Source: DYFC01 sp041658585 (GTDB taxonomy: Bacteria; Nitrospirota; Thermodesulfovibrionia; Thermodesulfovibrionales; SM23-35). Taken from it: 64,000 nucleotides of DNA. Below the pieces are notes generated by a model. The model did no database searches. It was not told the origin of the DNA and saw nothing but the letters and a program-made list of their open reading frames with translations. Numbering within the stretch: the stretch's first letter is position 1; every line of letters begins with the position of its first letter. Where the stretch lies: positions 46,732-110,731 of the forward strand of contig JBAZZX010000004.1 in NCBI GenBank assembly GCA_041658585.1. Reading direction: 5' to 3'. Position numbers and translations under genes: made by a program. Positions 59,621-64,000 of the stretch are shown here, in pieces.

Positions 59621-60683
59621 GATATTAATCGTTGATGATGCTGAAGATACGGTAGAACTCCTGAAAAAGAGGTTCCATTCCGAAGGGTATGATACCTCGG
59701 AGGCATACAACGGAGAAGAAGCTTTACAGAAAGTGCCGGAGTACAATCCCGACCTTATTGTCCTGGATGTCATGATGCCCAAAATTGACGGTTATGAGGT
59801 CTGTCAAAGGCTGAAGGCTGATGAAAAGACTAAATATATACCCGTTCTCATGCTCACTGCAAAAGGGGAGGTTGAGCATAAGGTAAAAGGTCTGAATATC
59901 GGCGCTGATGATTATATGGCCAAGCCGTTCGACTACAAGGAACTCTCTGCAAGAATCAGATCATTGCTCTCTTTAAAGGCGACTCATGAGAAAAAGGTGG
60001 TGGAGGAAAAGACCGGTGCTCTTGAGCAGATGATGGAACAGGTTGCGCATGAGATAAGAAATCCGCTTACCTCCGTCGGCGGTTTTGCACGGAAGGTTTA
60101 TAACAAGCTCCCTGAAGGCGATCCAAATAAAAAATATATGGAATACATCATAGAAGATGTGGCCGTGCTGGAGAGCATGATAAAACAGCTTATAGAACTT
60201 AAAAGCCTGTCTATATCAAATAAAGAACCTTCAAATATCAGTGACGTCATTAAAGACGCACTGACTGTATTTGAACAGGATTTTGTGAATAAAGGTATAA
60301 CTGTTGAAACCGAGCTTACAGATAATCTTCCGTTGATAACTGCCGACAAAAAAATACTAAAAAGGGCTTTCTGCAATCTCATAAAGAATGCGGTCGAGGC
60401 GATGGAGAAAGAGCCCAAAAGACTAAAGATAGCCGTCGCTTTGAGCAACGGCAGTCTTGATATTGAGATATCCGATACAGGGAAAGGAATAGAAAAAGAA
60501 AAGATTAAAAGTATTTTTGATCCATTGGTAACTTCAAAGGTTTACGGTCCCGGCCTTGGACTTACCTTTGCCACGAAAATAATACAGGACCATAAAGGGA
60601 CTATTTGTGTCGAAAGTGAACAGGGGAAGGGAACGACGTTTTTTATAAGCTTTCCTGTTGAAAAGGAAACAGATAACTCCTAA
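59604..60683 (+). CDS. Receiver-histidine kinase hybrid
   Basis: The 359-residue soluble protein has an N-terminal receiver (IVDDAED, IVLDVMMPKIDG, MAKPFDY) and a C-terminal kinase with HisKA QVAHEIRNPLTSVGGF and ATPase boxes NLIKNAVEAM, DTGKGI and GPGLGLTFA. No transmembrane segment is seen, so it is a cytoplasmic relay step. It is the last gene of the cytochrome/sensor cluster. Confidence 0.93.
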   Translation: MERKSRILIVDDAEDTVELLKKRFHSEGYDTSEAYNGEEALQKVPEYNPDLIVLDVMMPKIDGYEVCQRLKADEKTKYIPVLMLTAKGEVEHKVKGLNIGADDYMAKPFDYKELSARIRSLLSLKATHEKKVVEEKTGALEQMMEQVAHEIRNPLTSVGGFARKVYNKLPEGDPNKKYMEYIIEDVAVLESMIKQLIELKSLSISNKEPSNISDVIKDALTVFEQDFVNKGITVETELTDNLPLITADKKILKRAFCNLIKNAVEAMEKEPKRLKIAVALSNGSLDIEISDTGKGIEKEKIKSIFDPLVTSKVYGPGLGLTFATKIIQDHKGTICVESEQGKGTTFFISFPVEKETDNS

Positions 60684-60692
60684 AAACAGACA

Positions 60693-60840
60693 TACTAAGG
60701 AGATCATAAGAAAAGCCACATTTAAACATCCTCCCCTTTATCCCCTCCCCTCAAGGGAGGGGCGATTCTTAAGTCCCCTCTCCCTTGAGGGGAGAGGGCA
60801 AGGGTGAGGGTGTGTGTCTTTTCTAATGAATTCCTTAGTA
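60693..60840. repeat. MITE-like element, family B, copy 2
   Basis: TACTAAGGAGATCATAAGAA and its inverse TTCTAATGAATTCCTTAGTA flank a GC-rich inverted core. It is 148 bp, in the opposite orientation to copy 1 at 50724, and also flanked by TA. It lies between the relay kinase gene and the thymidylate synthase gene. Confidence 0.75.
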
Positions 60841-60874
60841 TGACCCCTTGAATCCTGAATCCCTTGTACCCTTT

Positions 60875-61585
60875 TTATTTTGTCTTAAGTGTTCTTAACC
60901 GTGCAATCTCTTCCTGGTAACCGTAAATATGCGCGCCGGCGCTATAGGCGTACATCGGGCCGTTCTTCAGGTTTGCCTCGGATGCGACATACTGTTTCAG
61001 CAATTCTATCCCGCCGAGGTTTGTAGGGAATCCGGCCCAGAGGTCCCATGACCTGAAATAGACGGTTACGGTCAGGGCTAAATCCTTGCCTGATGGTATA
61101 ACCTTAAAGTCAATCAACCTCATGCATGGAGGATCAAGTTTGCCGTCTTTTCCATAGCAGACGTCAATATCGTCAGGCGCTCCAATCTCGATAACCGCCT
61201 GGTTGGTAAGCGGCGTTTCTTTCAGCATTTCAACAACACGCTCAAGCTGGGTTCCGCCTTTGGGCATACAGTGTTGTATCCTGCTTGCATACGTATAAGT
61301 TTCATTCTCTGCAAGCTCGGGGTCCATAAGGTAATTGGCAAAGTAATCCTCGATATATTCCATGGTAGTAGGCGACGGTATCCCAAGCCCCGGCGGAATA
61401 CACGGGACTATATCATAATAGGGATGCTCGATGTACACCGCAATCCCCGGATACTGCAGGCGGTATTGTTCGTTTTCAAAAGAGCCTTTCTGAATATTCT
61501 GGGAATAAGTTTTATCAAAGAGGTTGTAAATCAACTGAAACCATGCATCGGAAATCGTCTTGGCAATGAGAAAAAAAGGCTGCAT
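60875..61585 (-). CDS. Thymidylate synthase family protein, archaeal-type
   Basis: The 236-residue protein shows the thymidylate synthase core: a catalytic Cys in DPPCMRLIDFKV, the substrate/folate region YFRSWDLWAGFPTNLGG, and the C-terminal YSAGAHIYGYQ. It lacks the insertions of bacterial ThyA, and so fits the archaeal-type subgroup. The start is well placed after AAGGAGAA. dUMP methylation is the natural assignment; a hydroxymethylase is possible. Confidence 0.78.
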   Translation of the reverse strand: MQPFFLIAKTISDAWFQLIYNLFDKTYSQNIQKGSFENEQYRLQYPGIAVYIEHPYYDIVPCIPPGLGIPSPTTMEYIEDYFANYLMDPELAENETYTYASRIQHCMPKGGTQLERVVEMLKETPLTNQAVIEIGAPDDIDVCYGKDGKLDPPCMRLIDFKVIPSGKDLALTVTVYFRSWDLWAGFPTNLGGIELLKQYVASEANLKNGPMYAYSAGAHIYGYQEEIARLRTLKTK

Positions 61586-61759
61586 CAGTTCTCCTTAATA
61601 AGTGAGATTTCTCTATAAATCCGTACTATGAATATATACAAAAAACGATTTTAGGGCAACAGAAAAAATATAGCGGCAAGTAAACCATTCAACGAAAATT
61701 TATTTTGAAATGTTTTCCTTGATTTTTCAAACGATCTGTAATAACCTTTCTGTATAGCA

Positions 61760-62587
61760 ATGAATATTTCCGGCAAAACGACTATTACAGGTATTTTCGG
61801 ATATCCTATTGAGCATACATTGTCCCCTGCGATGCAGAATGCCGCCTTTGAGGCAACAGGGCTGGATTATTGCTACGTTCCGTTTCTCGTGCATCCTGAC
61901 GGACTTGAAAATGCAGTGAAAGCTATACGGTCAATGAATATAAAGGGAATCAACATAACGGTGCCTCATAAAGAGAAAGTCATGCAGTTTCTTGATGAAA
62001 TCCGGGAAGAAGCCCTGTTTATAGGCGCAGTGAATACCATCGTAAATACGGACGACAGGCTCATCGGGTTTAATACGGACGGCAGGGGTTTTATGAAATC
62101 CCTCAATGAGTCCGGCATATCGGTCAAAGACAAGGATATCCTTATCATCGGCGCCGGAGGGGCTGCAAGGGCAGCGGGGTATTACCTGTGCATGGAAGCG
62201 CGTTCTTTAACATTGTATGGACGAACACAATCAAAGGTTGAGAGGCTTGCCGGTGATTTGCGGAAGGTCGGAGATGTCGTATCAACAATCGATAATCTTT
62301 CAGATATCAAACGTTTCCGCATGATCATTAATGCCACTCCCTTGGGGCTAAAACACGATGATCCATTACCATTCGATGCAAATATACTCGGAAAAGAGCA
62401 GATTGTTTGTGACCTTATATATAAGAATACCCGTCTGCTTAAAGAAGCGTCAGAAAAAGGATGTAGTATTGTGAACGGTCTGGGAATGCTCTTGTGGCAA
62501 GGCGCCCTTGCTTTTGAATTGTGGACGGGTAAAATGCCTCCGATTAATGTAATGCGAAGTGTTTTAGAGAAGTCTACCCATTATTAG
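61760..62587 (+). CDS. aroE: Shikimate dehydrogenase AroE
   Basis: AroE reduces 3-dehydroshikimate with NADPH. The 275-residue sequence has substrate residues HTLSPAMQNAAF, the catalytic Lys-Asp pair in ITVPHKE and GFNTDGRGF, the nucleotide-binding GAGGAARAAGY and the Arg-bearing YGRTQSKVE. It is a typical monofunctional AroE. Confidence 0.96.
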   Translation: MNISGKTTITGIFGYPIEHTLSPAMQNAAFEATGLDYCYVPFLVHPDGLENAVKAIRSMNIKGINITVPHKEKVMQFLDEIREEALFIGAVNTIVNTDDRLIGFNTDGRGFMKSLNESGISVKDKDILIIGAGGAARAAGYYLCMEARSLTLYGRTQSKVERLAGDLRKVGDVVSTIDNLSDIKRFRMIINATPLGLKHDDPLPFDANILGKEQIVCDLIYKNTRLLKEASEKGCSIVNGLGMLLWQGALAFELWTGKMPPINVMRSVLEKSTHY

Positions 62588-62720
62588 AATGTTTTTGAAA
62601 GATTATTTGACAAATTGCTTATATTTTGATATTTATAATATATAAATAAGTTAAGTAATAAATGTGCTTTGATACATTTCTTCATAATGAATATGAAGAC
62701 ACAAACTCCTGGAGGAGGTG

Positions 62721-62795
62721 ATGGTGAAGAGGCATAGTAAAGTTAACAACAGGCTTTACAATGACATTGTAGTGCCATTTTATTTCGGGAGGTGA
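62721..62795 (+). CDS. 24-residue leader peptide-like ORF before the hydrogenase
   Basis: GGAGGAGG precedes an ATG by 2 bases. The ORF ends in FYFGR and its last codons form the GGGAGG ribosome-binding site of the hydrogenase small-subunit gene. This implies translational coupling. The peptide itself may be without function; the arrangement looks like a leader or a recently shortened gene. Confidence 0.4.
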   Translation: MVKRHSKVNNRLYNDIVVPFYFGR

Positions 62796-62798
62796 ATA

Positions 62799-63800
62799 AT
62801 GAAGAAACCTGTTTTAAGTAAAAACCTTGAAACTGAATTAGAGTTGAAAGGCGTCAGCAGAAGGGATTTCCTTAAGTATTGTGCGGCAACCGCTGCAATA
62901 TTGGGACTTTCAGAATTTGATTTTACCGCCAGGGTGGCGGAAGCGCTGGAATCCGCTTCCAAAAAACCTGCCGTTATCTGGCTTGAAGGACAGGATTGCG
63001 CGGGATGCACTATATCCTTCCTTGGTATAACCTATCCGCCGGTTGCTTCGGTAATACTGGACAAAATTTCACTAAGGTATCATGAAACGGCTATGGTAGG
63101 GTCCGGCTATACCGCTGAACATACGCTGAACGAGACTATCAAAGAAGGGGGTTATGTTTTGATTGTAGAGGGTTCGGTGCCTTCAGCCGATAAGCGCTAC
63201 TGCATGATAGGCGGACGTCCGTTCGTAGAAACACTTGAAGAGGCTGCAAAGAATGCAGGCGCTATCATCGCCGTAGGGGCTTGCGCGACATATGGCGGCA
63301 TTCCGGCTGCTACCCCGAGCAAAGGTATCGGGCTCAACAAGGCCCTTCCGGGAAAAACCGTCATAAACATTCCAACCTGCCCTGCCCATCCCGATCATAT
63401 TATAGGAACGATACTATATTTCCTGACAACAGGCAAAGTGCCCGAGCTTGACGGCATCGGACGTCCGAAGATGTATTTCAGGGACACGATCCATGACAAC
63501 TGCAGGCGTCGCGCGCACTTTGACGCGGGCAGATTCCTGTCCGACTGGAACGATCCCAAGCAGAAAGACTGGTGCATGTTCCAGAAAGGATGCAAGGGAC
63601 CGATAACCACATCTGATTGCCCTGTACGAAGATGGAACAACGGCATTAATTTCTGTATAGATTGCGGCTCTCCATGTATGGGATGCGCAGAGCCCGGGTT
63701 CTATGGAGAAATGACCCCGCTTTATACGGCTGAAAGTGAAACGTCCAAGAAGATCTACGCCATGAGAGCGGCCGGTCTTTTTCAGAAGAAAAACACATAA
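62799..63800 (+). CDS. [NiFe] hydrogenase small subunit
   Basis: The 333-residue electron-transfer subunit has a twin-arginine signal (SRRDFLKYCAATAAILGL), so it is exported with its large subunit. Cysteines for three Fe-S clusters are in EGQDCAGCT, GACATYGG, PTCPAHPDH and DCGSPCMGCAEPGF. The form is like group 1 periplasmic uptake hydrogenases. GGGAGG precedes the ATG. The large subunit follows after 16 bases. Confidence 0.95.
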   Translation: MKKPVLSKNLETELELKGVSRRDFLKYCAATAAILGLSEFDFTARVAEALESASKKPAVIWLEGQDCAGCTISFLGITYPPVASVILDKISLRYHETAMVGSGYTAEHTLNETIKEGGYVLIVEGSVPSADKRYCMIGGRPFVETLEEAAKNAGAIIAVGACATYGGIPAATPSKGIGLNKALPGKTVINIPTCPAHPDHIIGTILYFLTTGKVPELDGIGRPKMYFRDTIHDNCRRRAHFDAGRFLSDWNDPKQKDWCMFQKGCKGPITTSDCPVRRWNNGINFCIDCGSPCMGCAEPGFYGEMTPLYTAESETSKKIYAMRAAGLFQKKNT

Positions 63801-63816
63801 GGGGAGGTGAGAATAT

Positions 63817-64000
63817 ATGGCAGAAAGAATTAAAATAGATCCTATAACAAGGATTGAAGGCCACCTCGCTATCGAGGTCGAAGTTGAAAACGGCAAAGTC
63901 AAGGACGCCTGGAGCAGCGGGACCATGGCCCGTGGTTTTGAGGCGATGCTGACAGGCAAAGACCCCCGTGACGCTTCCTATATCACCAGCAGGTTCTGCG
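63817..64000 (+). CDS. [NiFe] hydrogenase large subunit, partial
   Basis: The start (MAERIKIDPITRIEGHLAIE) has the typical large-subunit RIEGHL motif. The gene is cut by the window end after ~61 codons, before the N-terminal CxxC is complete. GGGGAGG lies before the ATG. With the small subunit it forms the H2-activating enzyme. Confidence 0.95.
   Translation, partial: MAERIKIDPITRIEGHLAIEVEVENGKVKDAWSSGTMARGFEAMLTGKDPRDASYITSRFC

Overview
The window looks like part of a chromosome from a Gram-negative anaerobe. A periplasmic [NiFe] hydrogenase, a tetraheme cytochrome c, many two-component regulators, TrkAH, nifU-nifS, an AmmeMemoRadiSam protein A gene and a two-subunit biotin carboxylase fit Nitrospirota (Thermodesulfovibrio-like) or a deltaproteobacterial relative. 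I infer this from gene content only.

Bases 1-6466 are one end of an integrated phage-like element: small unknown genes, a primase-helicase, terminase small and large subunits, a PD-(D/E)XK nuclease and a tyrosine integrase that stops beside the 3' end of a tRNA (attachment site). No portal, capsid or tail gene lies between the terminase and the end of the element. A HicAB toxin-antitoxin pair follows, and then the core chromosome begins.

Bases 7.3-22.1 kb hold moaC, a DUF4388/J-domain/TPR protein, an AMMECR1 protein, a polyprenyl diphosphate synthase, an HNH nuclease, greB, dusB, a cold-shock cluster (csp, an unknown Cys-containing gene, rhlE), a REC-PilZ regulator, a methyltransferase, trkA-trkH, an unassigned ~90-nt RNA, a paralogue of the unknown gene, ridA and leuC. 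The csp gene and the second unknown gene carry closely similar 5' leaders with a terminator-like hairpin. This is the best candidate here for an undescribed regulatory system.

Bases 22.2-38 kb hold the biotin carboxylase/carboxyltransferase pair, an envelope-stress type RR-HK operon with small secreted proteins, an HD-GYP regulator, dapB, yacG, a zinc dehydrogenase, a kinase-like/Usp/NifU-like operon, mutS2 and rarA.

Bases 38-41 kb are accessory. VapBC, an orphan HicB and gene fragments lie next to the 3' end of tRNA-Leu(TAA). Then come a CBS-PAS-GGDEF protein, nifU-nifS, a phospholipase C-like protein, leucyl aminopeptidase, a phospholipase D family protein, a cupin protein, a second zinc dehydrogenase, the apbE/NusG_II/Gx-transporter set, uvrA, a cytochrome plus heme-sensor phosphorelay, an archaeal-type thymidylate synthase, aroE and the start of a [NiFe] hydrogenase operon.

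Intergenic spaces carry several families of short palindromic MITE-like elements. One family ends in TA. One copy of another family contains a 31-bp micro-repeat insertion. A third block sits where automated start calls for pepA and the phospholipase D gene would go wrong.
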